Program-made: the position numbers and the translations under genes
Notes under the pieces: model-generated
Seen by the model: only the letters and a program-made list of their open reading frames with translations
The model's database searches: none
What the model was told of the DNA's origin: nothing
Part shown: positions 1 to 6,960 of the stretch, piece by piece
How the letters are laid out: every line of letters starts with the position of its first letter
Numbering within the stretch: position 1 is the first letter of the stretch
DNA from: an uncultured Flavihumibacter sp.
GTDB taxonomy: Bacteria; Bacteroidota; Bacteroidia; Chitinophagales; Chitinophagaceae
Reading direction: 5' to 3'
Assembly (NCBI GenBank): GCA_946482545.1
Contig: CAMLRX010000116.1
Coordinates: 1-16,674 of the forward strand
Length of the DNA stretch: 16,674 bases

Positions 1-208
1 TAATATCTATAGAATCTGATGCCGTTGAGCTGGTGATGCCAAATCCGCCCGAGGAGCCACTGAAATACACATAACCTGCAGAGCGGAGTACGATTTTCGC
101 GTTGGCCACCGGTTTCCCGCTTTCGTCGCGCAATTCTCCTCTCAGGTAAAACTGGGCCCTGCCCTGCAATACCTGCAATAAAAGCAGTATAGTAATGGCA
201 ACTTTCAA
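1..208 (-). CDS. Exported protein with carboxypeptidase-regulatory-like domain, N-terminal part only (cut by left edge)
   Basis: About 69 codons are visible; the rest lies beyond position 1. The frame reads MKVAITILLLLQVLQGRAQ, a good signal peptide ending in the Ala-Gln junction common in Bacteroidota. A segment starting FYLRGELRDESGKPVANAKI follows. That matches the first strands of the carboxypeptidase-regulatory-like beta-sandwich (CarboxypepD_reg) found at the N-terminus of many exported Bacteroidota proteins. The proposed start is TTG at 208. The only nearby ATG, at about 219, is out of frame and stops after four codons. The gene begins 28 bp after the hpt stop codon, so it probably belongs to the same transcript. 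From memory, similar N-termini occur on von Willebrand A-type surface proteins, but nothing visible here proves that. The domain call is moderately sure; the full protein identity is not. Confidence 0.6.
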   Translation of the reverse strand, partial: MKVAITILLLLQVLQGRAQFYLRGELRDESGKPVANAKIVLRSAGYVYFSGSSGGFGITSSTASDSIDI

Positions 209-236
209 TCGGATCGCATATTTGGGTGTGCCGGAA

Positions 237-773
237 TCACTCCGCCAGCTTATAGATGGCGTCCAGGTTTCTGCCATACCCGTTGTAATCAAGTCCATAG
301 CCCACTACGAACTTATCGGGAATAGAGAAGCCCAGGAAATCCGGCTTTATGGGGAAAACGGTTGCTTCGGGTTTGTGCAGCAGGGCGGCGATTTTCATAG
401 AAGCGGGTTGCTGGTGCATCAGTTGAGGCAGGAAAGCGTCGAGGGTTTTACCGGTATCGATAATGTCTTCCACAATGATCACGTCCCTTCCGAAGATGTC
501 TATGTCCAGGCCGATAGCCGTTACTACCTGACCACTTGATTTGGTGCCTTTATACGATGCCAGTTTGATGAAACAGATCTCCGCGTCGATGATCACCTCC
601 TTAAAAAGATCGGAAGCGAACATAAAAGAACCGTTCAGGATAGCGATGAACAACGGCTTTTTTCCCTCATAACCAGCATTGATCTCCGAAGCCACTTCTT
701 TTACCCGCGCCGCAATAGCAGCGCTGGAAAGATAGGGTTCAAAAGATTTATCGAGTACCTGAATCCTGTGCAT
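237..773 (-). CDS. hpt: Hypoxanthine phosphoribosyltransferase
   Basis: This 178-residue cytoplasmic purine-salvage enzyme joins hypoxanthine (usually also guanine) to 5-phosphoribosyl 1-pyrophosphate, giving IMP or GMP and pyrophosphate. The phosphoribosyltransferase signature VIIVEDIIDTGKT is at residues 98-110, with Asp106 as the expected general base. The pyrophosphate loop is around LNGSF (46-50), the flexible loop around ASYKGTKSSGQV (72-83), and the purine-binding segment DKFVVGYGLDYNGYGRNL at 153-170. The length is normal for the family. The start MHRIQVLDKSFEPYLS looks like family N-termini, so the ATG at 773 is kept even though it lies 26 bp inside the glucosaminidase gene. That overlap suggests coupled translation. 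The activity is well supported; preference for hypoxanthine over guanine is not resolved. Confidence 0.93.
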   Translation of the reverse strand: MHRIQVLDKSFEPYLSSAAIAARVKEVASEINAGYEGKKPLFIAILNGSFMFASDLFKEVIIDAEICFIKLASYKGTKSSGQVVTAIGLDIDIFGRDVIIVEDIIDTGKTLDAFLPQLMHQQPASMKIAALLHKPEATVFPIKPDFLGFSIPDKFVVGYGLDYNGYGRNLDAIYKLAE

Positions 774-1989
774 AGGCAGGGGTTTGAATGATCAATTGCT
801 GTCCGATCCTGAGTCCTTCTCCCGCCAGTCCGTTCCATTCCCGCAACTCATTCACCGATACGGCATACCTTCTTGCAATGCTGTATAACGTTTCTTTCTG
901 CTGAACAGTATGGTATACTGTGTTTTTATTCAGTGCAGGCGTAGTGTTCCTGTTCATGGTAGTAACGGTGGCTGCAGCGTAAGCCGCCACTGTTCCGGGA
1001 TTCTTTGTACGCAGATAAAGTTTTTCACCGGAAGCAGGTCTGAAATGTTTTTGCAAACCGTTCAGTTCGAGTAAATTTTCCAGCCTGATGCCTTCTTCCT
1101 GTGCGATCGCGTACAACGATTCGCCTTCGACTACGATATGGTGTTCCGCGGCCCCCGTTCTTCTTTTGCGTTGCAGGAATACCAGTTGTCCTTCTTCCAG
1201 CACATCTTTATCGTCCATATCATTGAAGTCGAGCAAACGCGGCAGATTGATGCGGTGTTCCTGCGCCAGGGCCAGCAATGATGTGCCTGCGGGCGCGTAC
1301 ACCACTTTTGTACCGTTTACCGTAAATGTTCCGGTGGGCCATTGTTTTTTGCTGATCGTTGTTTGTTTTACAACAGGGGTAGTGGTAACTGTATTTTTTG
1401 TGGGAACGAATATTGGTGCGGGTGGATTGTCATTTTTTACCAGGATCATATCCGGTTCTTTGGCCAATCCTAACGCTACTTCTGTGTACAATTGAAGGTT
1501 ATAGTCTTCTACGAGTTTAATGATGATGGCCGGGTACCTGGGGTTGGTGGCGTAACCGGCTTTCTTCAATCCGTTTGCCCATCCTTCGTAATCTGTAGGC
1601 TTCAGGGTAAAGAGGGCACCATAACGCTGGTTGTTACGTAGGAAATCGGAATGGTCGCGGTAAGAATCTTCTGAACGTTGGTAAGCGCGGAAGCACTCTC
1701 CCCTGGCGTCGTCGTCGTGGTACACTTTATCGCCGGTCCAGGTGGTTTTGCATTTGATCCCGAAATGGTTGTTGGATCTTCTCACGAGATCGCTTTTCCC
1801 TGCCTGGGTTTCATGGATACCCTGTGCCAGTTTAATGGCCGCGGGGACGCCTGTTCTGATCATTTCCTGCATGGCAATGTCCTTGTACTGCCTGATGTAT
1901 TCCAGGATTTCAGGATTCTGGGGCTGCTGCGCGAAACTGATTACGGAGATCAGCAGCAATGCGGTAATAATCAATCTGGTTTTCATCAC
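748..1989 (-). CDS. Exported glucosaminidase (GH73-like) with LysM repeats
   Basis: The 413-residue protein probably cleaves N-acetylglucosamine links in peptidoglycan in the periplasm. Residues 1-20 form a signal peptide ending FAQ. The glucosaminidase domain covers about 27-170: Glu60 in QGIHETQAGKSDL is the expected catalytic acid, NNHFGIKC is at 73-80, and the family hallmark AGYATNPRYP is at 144-153. A Pro/Thr-rich linker (about 185-218) leads to clear LysM repeats at about 283-327 and 359-402, and a more divergent one at about 222-273, which would bind glycan chains. The architecture resembles other Bacteroidota cell-wall hydrolases used in growth or division. Starts at 1989 or 1986 (MMK) cannot be separated. 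The gene follows the O-methyltransferase gene by 15 bp and overlaps hpt, so all three are probably cotranscribed. The exact bond cleaved is inferred from the family. Confidence 0.9.
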   Translation of the reverse strand: MMKTRLIITALLLISVISFAQQPQNPEILEYIRQYKDIAMQEMIRTGVPAAIKLAQGIHETQAGKSDLVRRSNNHFGIKCKTTWTGDKVYHDDDARGECFRAYQRSEDSYRDHSDFLRNNQRYGALFTLKPTDYEGWANGLKKAGYATNPRYPAIIIKLVEDYNLQLYTEVALGLAKEPDMILVKNDNPPAPIFVPTKNTVTTTPVVKQTTISKKQWPTGTFTVNGTKVVYAPAGTSLLALAQEHRINLPRLLDFNDMDDKDVLEEGQLVFLQRKRRTGAAEHHIVVEGESLYAIAQEEGIRLENLLELNGLQKHFRPASGEKLYLRTKNPGTVAAYAAATVTTMNRNTTPALNKNTVYHTVQQKETLYSIARRYAVSVNELREWNGLAGEGLRIGQQLIIQTPAYAQDSGTR

Positions 1990-2004
1990 AACGAAATTAA
2001 GTTT

Positions 2005-2643
2005 TTATTTCCGGCGCACCATCAGCAGGCCGTCGCGTATGGTGAGCAATACAGTTTCCACCCTGGGGTCGTTGGCCACCGCCTCGTTGAAGGCATGGAT
2101 GGCTTTGGCGTTCTTTCCTTTAATCGGTTCTTCCAACACCTGCCCGTGGAACAACACATTGTCTGCCAGTAGAATACCTCCGGGCCGGATGCGCTCCACC
2201 GCCATTTCAAAATAAGAAAGGTAAGCGGTTTTGTCTGCGTCCAGGAACACCAGGTCCCAGGTCTCCTCCAGTTCCGGCAGCACTTCTAACGCATTACCGG
2301 TATGTAAAATTATCCGGGAAGCGTGTGGCGACCTGTTAAAATAGCTTTGTGCCTTTTGAGCATCTTCCGTTCTCAGTTCAAGGGTATGGAGCTGGCCATC
2401 GGGCTGTAACCCTTCCGCCAGGCAAAGGGCGCTGTAACCGGTGAAGGTGCCGATTTCCAATATCCTGCGCGGCTGCAGCATCCTGCTCAACATTTCCAGG
2501 AAACGTCCCTGTTGTCGGCCACTCACCATGTGCGCATGCGGGTGGTTTTCCAGCGTATCCTTCAGCAACATTTCCCTCAAAGGATCATCGGCGCTGGTGA
2601 ACCGGTCGGCATAAGCTGTTATTTCTGGCGAAACAATATCCAA
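2005..2643 (-). CDS. Class I SAM-dependent O-methyltransferase (caffeoyl-CoA OMT-like)
   Basis: This 212-residue cytoplasmic protein has the layout of the methyltransferase_3 / caffeoyl-CoA O-methyltransferase family, which moves methyl groups from S-adenosylmethionine to catechol-like hydroxyls using a divalent metal. SAM motif I is LEIGTFTGYSAL at 62-73, the acidic ribose-binding residue is near Glu89, and the metal-binding segment is LDADK (134-138) with Asp161-Asn162. The length fits the bacterial members. The substrate is unknown; such proteins are common single genes in Bacteroidota and little in the context narrows it. The gene sits between the symporter (19-bp gap) and the glucosaminidase (15-bp gap), so it is probably part of the same operon. 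I see no catechol, quinone or phenylpropanoid gene nearby. Confidence 0.9.
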   Translation of the reverse strand: MDIVSPEITAYADRFTSADDPLREMLLKDTLENHPHAHMVSGRQQGRFLEMLSRMLQPRRILEIGTFTGYSALCLAEGLQPDGQLHTLELRTEDAQKAQSYFNRSPHASRIILHTGNALEVLPELEETWDLVFLDADKTAYLSYFEMAVERIRPGGILLADNVLFHGQVLEEPIKGKNAKAIHAFNEAVANDPRVETVLLTIRDGLLMVRRK

Positions 2644-2662
2644 TGCTTTCTGGCAAAGATAC

Positions 2663-4189
2663 TTATAATGAAGGTTTTACGGAAGGTTTAGAAATGGCCC
2701 ATAGCCCCAGGAAAGTAACAATGCCATTGTAAATGAGTATTTCATAGCCGATCCTGAAGGAACCAAACACGCCTTCAGACCATGATTTCACACCTTCAAG
2801 CCAGCTTCCACCCAGTTTTAACTGGTCTTCGTACCATGCGGGGTTGTTGAGGAAATCCACGGCCAGGATCAATGTGGGGGCAAGCAAACACACGACCAGC
2901 GCCAGTTTGTCGTTGATGGACCTTTTCGTAAGGATGCCGAAGGCGAACAATCCGAGCAAGGGGCCATAAGTGAACCCGGCCACTTTCAGGATCACATCAA
3001 TAATGGATTTGTTGTTCATCCATTTGAAACCCATCACTGCCAGGAAAAAGATCAGCGTGAAGGTGAAATGCACCGCGAGCCGCACTTTTTTTCTTTTCTT
3101 TTCGTCCCAGTCTTCGCGGCGTTTTAACCCGATGATGTCTATACAGTAGGAAGAAGTAAGTGCGGTGAGCGCCCCGTCGGCACTGGGGAACAAAGCGGAA
3201 ATGAGGCCAATGATAAAGATGATGGACACTGCCGTAGGCATGAACTGAAGTGCCACTGTTGGGAAAAGATCATCGGCGGGTACTTTGATGCCGCGGCTTT
3301 CTGCAAACAGGTACAGCAGCCCGCCCAGAAAAAGGAACAGGAAATTCACCAACGCCATTACCACGCTGAAGCTCAGCATATTTTTCCGCGAGTCTTTCAG
3401 GTTCTTTACGCTGATGTTTTTTTGCATCATTTCCTGGTCAAGTCCGGTCATGGCTACTGTAATGAAAGCCCCGCCCAATATGTGTTTCAGGAAATAAGAG
3501 GAACTGTTAACGTCTGTATTGAAGATGCGTGTATAGTTTTTCTCCGCGAGAATGGTCATCGTGGAGCCGAAAGTTTCTCCGATATTGGTCATGATGTACC
3601 AGGTGCAGATCACCAACCCCAGCAACATAAACGTGGTTTGCAAGGTATCTGTAAATACGATGGTTTTTACCCCGCCCTCATAAGTGTACAATACAATCAT
3701 GAGCAGGATAATGAAAGTGGTAACCCAGAACGGCACGCCTAAATTATCGAGAATAAAAATCTGCAAAACATTGATCACCAGGAACAAACGCGCCGTGGCC
3801 CCCAAAGTACGGGAGATGATGAAAAACAAGGCGCCCGTTTTATAAGAAACCACCCCGAAGCGTTGCAGGAGATAATTATAAATAGAAGTGAGGTTGAGCC
3901 TGTAATACAGGGGCAGCAACACAAAAGCGATCAGCAGGTAACCGATAAGGTAGCCGATCACCACCTGGAAATACGCGAAGCCCGCTCCGCCCACGGTTCC
4001 CGGCACGGAAACAAATGTAACCCCACTGAGCGAGGTACCGATCATGCCGAAGGCCACCAGCATCCAGTTCGATTTTTTATTGCCGATGAAAAAAGAATCG
4101 TTGTTGGAATTACGGGAAGTATAGAAAGCCACCGCCAGCAACACCACGAAATAAATGAGCACGATGGTAAAAAGCAGGGATGCAGACAT
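2663..4189 (-). CDS. Sodium:solute symporter family transporter
   Basis: The 508-residue inner-membrane protein belongs to the SSF family (LeuT fold, Na+-driven uptake). About 13 hydrophobic segments are visible. TSLSGVTFVSVPG at 52-64 lies in the broken first core helix, EGGVKTIVFTDTLQ at 171-184 is the family signature region, and SADGALTALTSS at 336-347 carries the small polar residues expected at the Na2 site. A basic loop, LKRREDWDEKKRKKVR (355-370), is probably cytoplasmic. The substrate cannot be read from sequence; Bacteroidota members are variously annotated for sugars, sialic acids, amino acids or unknown solutes. It is the first gene of a tightly spaced minus-strand set and diverges from the LOG-like gene across only 57 bp, so regulation of the two may be linked. 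Family certain, substrate unknown. Confidence 0.9.
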   Translation of the reverse strand: MSASLLFTIVLIYFVVLLAVAFYTSRNSNNDSFFIGNKKSNWMLVAFGMIGTSLSGVTFVSVPGTVGGAGFAYFQVVIGYLIGYLLIAFVLLPLYYRLNLTSIYNYLLQRFGVVSYKTGALFFIISRTLGATARLFLVINVLQIFILDNLGVPFWVTTFIILLMIVLYTYEGGVKTIVFTDTLQTTFMLLGLVICTWYIMTNIGETFGSTMTILAEKNYTRIFNTDVNSSSYFLKHILGGAFITVAMTGLDQEMMQKNISVKNLKDSRKNMLSFSVVMALVNFLFLFLGGLLYLFAESRGIKVPADDLFPTVALQFMPTAVSIIFIIGLISALFPSADGALTALTSSYCIDIIGLKRREDWDEKKRKKVRLAVHFTFTLIFFLAVMGFKWMNNKSIIDVILKVAGFTYGPLLGLFAFGILTKRSINDKLALVVCLLAPTLILAVDFLNNPAWYEDQLKLGGSWLEGVKSWSEGVFGSFRIGYEILIYNGIVTFLGLWAISKPSVKPSL

Positions 4190-4197
4190 TATATTTG
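4190..4197 (+). promoter_or_regulatory. Possible Bacteroidota -7 box (TATATTTG) for the LOG-like gene
   Basis: TATATTTG is an exact match to the Bacteroidota -7 consensus TAnnTTTG. It lies in the 57-bp divergent spacer, about 50 bp before the LOG-like start at 4247. I do not see a TTTG -33 element at the usual distance upstream, so this is only a candidate. Confidence 0.3.
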
Positions 4198-4204
4198 TTT
4201 TAGG

Positions 4205-4216
4205 CCAACTTGTTGG
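4205..4216. repeat. Small inverted repeat CCAAC-TT-GTTGG in the divergent spacer
   Basis: The arms CCAAC (4205-4209) and GTTGG (4212-4216) are perfect around a two-base centre. The repeat lies between the divergent symporter and LOG-like starts, just downstream of the possible TATATTTG box, where a repressor could act. Five-base arms can arise by chance, so the operator reading is speculative. Confidence 0.3.
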
Positions 4217-4246
4217 AAATGAATTTTTTCAAAATAAAGGTTTTTT

Positions 4247-4792
4247 ATGGAAATCCGATCGATTGCTGTGTTTTGTGGCTCCCAGGATGGAAAGAACCCC
4301 GCTTATGCAGCACATGCCAGTGAACTGGGCCGTATGCTCGCAGGACTGAACATCAAGCTGGTGTACGGCGGTGGCAACAAAGGCCTGATGGGCAAACTCG
4401 CCGACGCCGTAATGGTGACCGGCGGTACCGTTATGGGTGTAATCCCACAGGTTTTGCTGGAATGGGAGCAGCAGCACAAAGGCATTACCGAACTGATCGT
4501 GGTACCGGATATGCACACCCGGAAAAAAATGATGTACGAATTGTGCGACGCAGCCATCATCCTCCCCGGCGGCTTCGGCACCATGGACGAATTTTTCGAA
4601 ATGCTCACCTGGAACCAACTGAAAATTCACGACAAACCCATCTACATCCTGAATACCATCGGTTTTTACGCGCCATTGCTGCAACACCTGAAAGCGATGG
4701 AGCGGGAAGGTTTCCTGTATGGCCCCGTGGAAGACAGGATTCATTTCTGCGAAAACCCAGGCATGTTGATTAATAAGGTGCTGGCAAGGTGA
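4247..4792 (+). CDS. TIGR00730/LOG family nucleotide 5'-monophosphate phosphoribohydrolase
   Basis: This 181-residue cytoplasmic Rossmann-fold protein has the LOG ('lonely guy') motifs: YGGGNKGLMG at 40-49, MHTRKKMM at 89-96 and PGGFGTMDEFFE at 107-118, the last containing the PGGxGTxxE signature. Known relatives cleave nucleotide 5'-monophosphates to free base plus ribose 5-phosphate; plant and some bacterial forms act on cytokinin ribotides, and others (PpnN-like) on AMP or GMP. The length is typical of the short type. The start MEIRSIAVFCGSQ fits the family. It is the only plus-strand gene in the first 14 kb, diverging from the symporter and converging stop-to-stop on the beta-barrel gene. 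A role in nucleotide turnover is plausible; cytokinin production cannot be claimed from sequence alone. Confidence 0.9.
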   Translation: MEIRSIAVFCGSQDGKNPAYAAHASELGRMLAGLNIKLVYGGGNKGLMGKLADAVMVTGGTVMGVIPQVLLEWEQQHKGITELIVVPDMHTRKKMMYELCDAAIILPGGFGTMDEFFEMLTWNQLKIHDKPIYILNTIGFYAPLLQHLKAMEREGFLYGPVEDRIHFCENPGMLINKVLAR

Positions 4793-5359
4793 TCAGAACC
4801 CCATATTAAATCCGAAACTTATAAACGGATTGGTGGAGTATGGAGAACGTGCATCATCCACCAGGTCATACAAATACATAATGGTAAAAGCACCGTTACC
4901 GCCTGTAGGAATGTTCGCACCGCCACCTACCAACATAGACGGGATGATTTTCCCTTCGTATTTCTGCGTAACATTATTGCCAAGGTCCTTAAACTTTCCC
5001 CAGGAATAATTCAGTTCAGGCTGGGCGTGGAGAATAATGTATTTCAAGGGATATAATCTTCCGAACACGTTCAGTCCGGCAAAACCCAGCTTATCTTCAA
5101 AACCGCCGAAGCGCACTTTGTTGTAAATGAAGTTCACCCCTGCACCCGCCGCCACATGTTCGGTAAAACGATAACCCAGTTGAGGGGAAATGTTGATAAA
5201 AGTATTGTTGCTGCCGAATCCCAGCCCGAAGTTCCCGCCTCCGAAGAGTTTGGACCGGTCAAAACCCTTTGTGCGTTCTTCACCATCTTCATTGTCCTGG
5301 GCAAACAAAGCAGTAGACAGTAAACAAAATAATACCGCGAACGAAAAGACTTTTTTCAT
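4793..5359 (-). CDS. Small outer-membrane beta-barrel protein
   Basis: The 188-residue protein begins with a clear signal peptide (MKKVFSFAVLFCLLSTALFA, residues 1-20). After a short charged stretch (DNEDGEERTKGFDRSK), it continues as alternating polar/hydrophobic strands rich in Gly and aromatics, such as LGYRFTEHVAAGAGVNFIY and AGLNVFGRLYPLKYIILHA. It ends in a phenylalanine, as outer-membrane barrels often do. The length suggests about eight strands, like OmpA-type or 'outer membrane beta-barrel' domain proteins of Bacteroidota. No catalytic motif is visible and the function is unknown. Its stop codon directly abuts that of the LOG-like gene. The 131-bp leader carries two inverted repeats, so post-transcriptional control or termination there is possible. 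Confidence 0.8.
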   Translation of the reverse strand: MKKVFSFAVLFCLLSTALFAQDNEDGEERTKGFDRSKLFGGGNFGLGFGSNNTFINISPQLGYRFTEHVAAGAGVNFIYNKVRFGGFEDKLGFAGLNVFGRLYPLKYIILHAQPELNYSWGKFKDLGNNVTQKYEGKIIPSMLVGGGANIPTGGNGAFTIMYLYDLVDDARSPYSTNPFISFGFNMGF

Positions 5360-5393
5360 ACAAAGTTTTAAGATGATGGAAATGGTTCATCTT

Positions 5394-5428
5394 CTGAAAG
5401 GGGTCCGTAAATGTACACAACCTTTCAG
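5394..5428. repeat. Inverted repeat CTGAAAGG / CCTTTCAG in the barrel-gene leader
   Basis: Arms of 8 bp at 5394-5401 and 5421-5428 pair perfectly around a 19-base loop that itself contains the palindrome TGTACA (5412-5417). It lies 35-69 bp before the beta-barrel start on the transcribed minus strand. No T tract follows, so it is not a normal intrinsic terminator. Confidence 0.45.
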
Positions 5429-5455
5429 TACGGTGCACGCTATAGCCTGCCGTAC
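5428..5455. repeat. Inverted repeat GTACGG / CCGTAC with central GCTATAGC palindrome
   Basis: The arms GTACGG (5428-5433) and CCGTAC (5450-5455) enclose the perfect palindrome GCTATAGC (5439-5446). It directly abuts the neighbouring CTGAAAGG/CCTTTCAG repeat, sharing one base. Together they fill much of the 131-bp gap between the oxidase stop (5491) and the barrel start (5359). Rest of that gap: nothing recognised. Confidence 0.45.
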
Positions 5456-5490
5456 AACACATTTAACATCTTTTAAACCAGCGGGAATGC

Positions 5491-6906
5491 CTAGTCGAAT
5501 ATTTTCCCGGCGTTGAGGATATTGTGCGGATCGAAAGCCTTTTTGATGGCGCGCATCAGTTGCAGGTTCGTTTCTTCGAAAACGATGTCCATGTAACCTT
5601 TCTGGATCAGCCCGATACCGTGCTCTCCGCTGATGGTTCCGCCCAGGCTTTTTACCAAAGCGAACAGGGCGCGGAGCCCTTCAATCATCTGGGGATCGTC
5701 CTGGCTGTTGGATAAGCCGGGTTTGTTGATGCGGATGTGCAGGTTACCATCGCCCGCGTGTCCATAACAAACGGCATGGAACTGGTATTTTACGCCAAGT
5801 TCTTTCACCCCACGGATCAGTGCGGGCAGTTCGGCACGGGGCACCACGGTATCTTCTTCAATGGTATACCCATTCACTTTAACGGCTTCTGCGGTGCGGC
5901 GGCGCAGTTTCCAGAGTTCCGCTTTTTGCTGGGCATCATCCGCGAAATACAATTCACCAATATCGTACTGCATCAGCAATTCGGAGATGGCTTCCATTTC
6001 ACTCATCAGGGTTTCGATGTGGTTACCATCCACTTCAATAATCAGGTGTGCTGCGGTATCCTCAGTAATCGGAACGGCGCTGCTGTCTACGAATTTGCTG
6101 ACGATCTGGAGTGCGTCCACTTCTACCAGTTCCAATGCGCTCGGGGTAAAACCCGCGCGGAATATAGCACTCACAGCTTCGCCCGCCTGCTCTAGGGAGC
6201 GGAAAGGCACCAGCATAAGCAAGTCGTGTTTGGGAAGCGGGATCAGTTTCAGCACAATTTTCGTTACAATACCCAATGTTCCTTCACTGCCCACCACCAG
6301 TTGAGTGAGGTTATAACCGGTTGAGTTTTTTAATACGTTGGCGCCTGTCCAGATGATTTCTCCTGTAGGCAATACGATCTGCAGGTTCAGCACATAATCC
6401 TTTACCACACCGTATTTCACGGCTTTAGGACCACCACTGTTTTCGGAGATGTTTCCACCAATGAAACAGGAACCTTTACTGCTGGGATCGGGGGGATAGA
6501 AAAGGCCTCTTTCTTTCACGGCATCCTGTAATACTTCGGTAATTACGCCAGGTTCGGTGGTCACCTGCAGGTTGCGTTCATCGATGTGGAGGATGCTGTT
6601 CATCCTGTCGGTTGAAATCAGGACACCACCGAGGTGTGGGAGAGCACCGCCGCTGAGGCCGGTACCTGCACCGCGTGGTGTTACCGGGATTCTGTCGCGG
6701 TGACAAATCTGCATAATGGCACTGATATCTTCAGGGGTGCGGGGTTTCAACACAACATCGGGGAGGAAATGAAGGTGTTCGGTTTCATCGTGGGAATAAT
6801 AATGAAGCGTTTCTTCATCCATCCAAACATTCGCTTCTCCGAGAATACCGCGGAAAGCTTCTACGTGCTCCGCCGTAACGACGCCTTGTGCTGCAACCAC
6901 TTCCAT
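5491..6906 (-). CDS. FAD-linked oxidase (GlcD / D-2-hydroxyacid dehydrogenase family)
   Basis: The 471-residue cytoplasmic or membrane-associated flavoprotein probably oxidises a D-2-hydroxy acid such as D-lactate or glycolate to the 2-oxo acid. The FAD-binding (PCMH-type) domain spans about 45-225, with PRGAGTGLSGGALP (77-90), PPDPSSKGSCFIGGN (138-152) and GSEGTLGIVT (206-215). The C-terminal cap domain has EEDTVVPR (350-357), the probable metal/substrate His motif GHAGDGNLH (382-390), SGEHGIG (426-432) and the terminal FDPHNILNAGKIF (458-470). The frame continues upstream to a TTG at 6930, but the ATG at 6906 gives a normal N-terminus and is preferred. No iron-sulfur GlcE/GlcF partner is encoded nearby. 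Family assignment is firm; substrate is inferred. Confidence 0.9.
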   Translation of the reverse strand: MEVVAAQGVVTAEHVEAFRGILGEANVWMDEETLHYYSHDETEHLHFLPDVVLKPRTPEDISAIMQICHRDRIPVTPRGAGTGLSGGALPHLGGVLISTDRMNSILHIDERNLQVTTEPGVITEVLQDAVKERGLFYPPDPSSKGSCFIGGNISENSGGPKAVKYGVVKDYVLNLQIVLPTGEIIWTGANVLKNSTGYNLTQLVVGSEGTLGIVTKIVLKLIPLPKHDLLMLVPFRSLEQAGEAVSAIFRAGFTPSALELVEVDALQIVSKFVDSSAVPITEDTAAHLIIEVDGNHIETLMSEMEAISELLMQYDIGELYFADDAQQKAELWKLRRRTAEAVKVNGYTIEEDTVVPRAELPALIRGVKELGVKYQFHAVCYGHAGDGNLHIRINKPGLSNSQDDPQMIEGLRALFALVKSLGGTISGEHGIGLIQKGYMDIVFEETNLQLMRAIKKAFDPHNILNAGKIFD

Positions 6907-6960
6907 AAACAGGTGTATAATTTGATGCAAATTCGCACAAAACCGGCAATTGAAAAAATT

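Noticed and set aside
4229..4744. 171-codon minus-strand frame opposite the LOG-like gene
   Set aside because: The plus-strand gene has the diagnostic PGGFGTMDEFFE motif; the antisense frame has none.
5428..5455. Intrinsic terminator for the FAD oxidase gene
   Set aside because: The hairpin is not followed by a T tract on the minus strand.
6907..6930. Eight-codon extension of the FAD oxidase to a TTG at 6930
   Set aside because: The ATG at 6906 gives a normal N-terminus and ATG is the more likely start.
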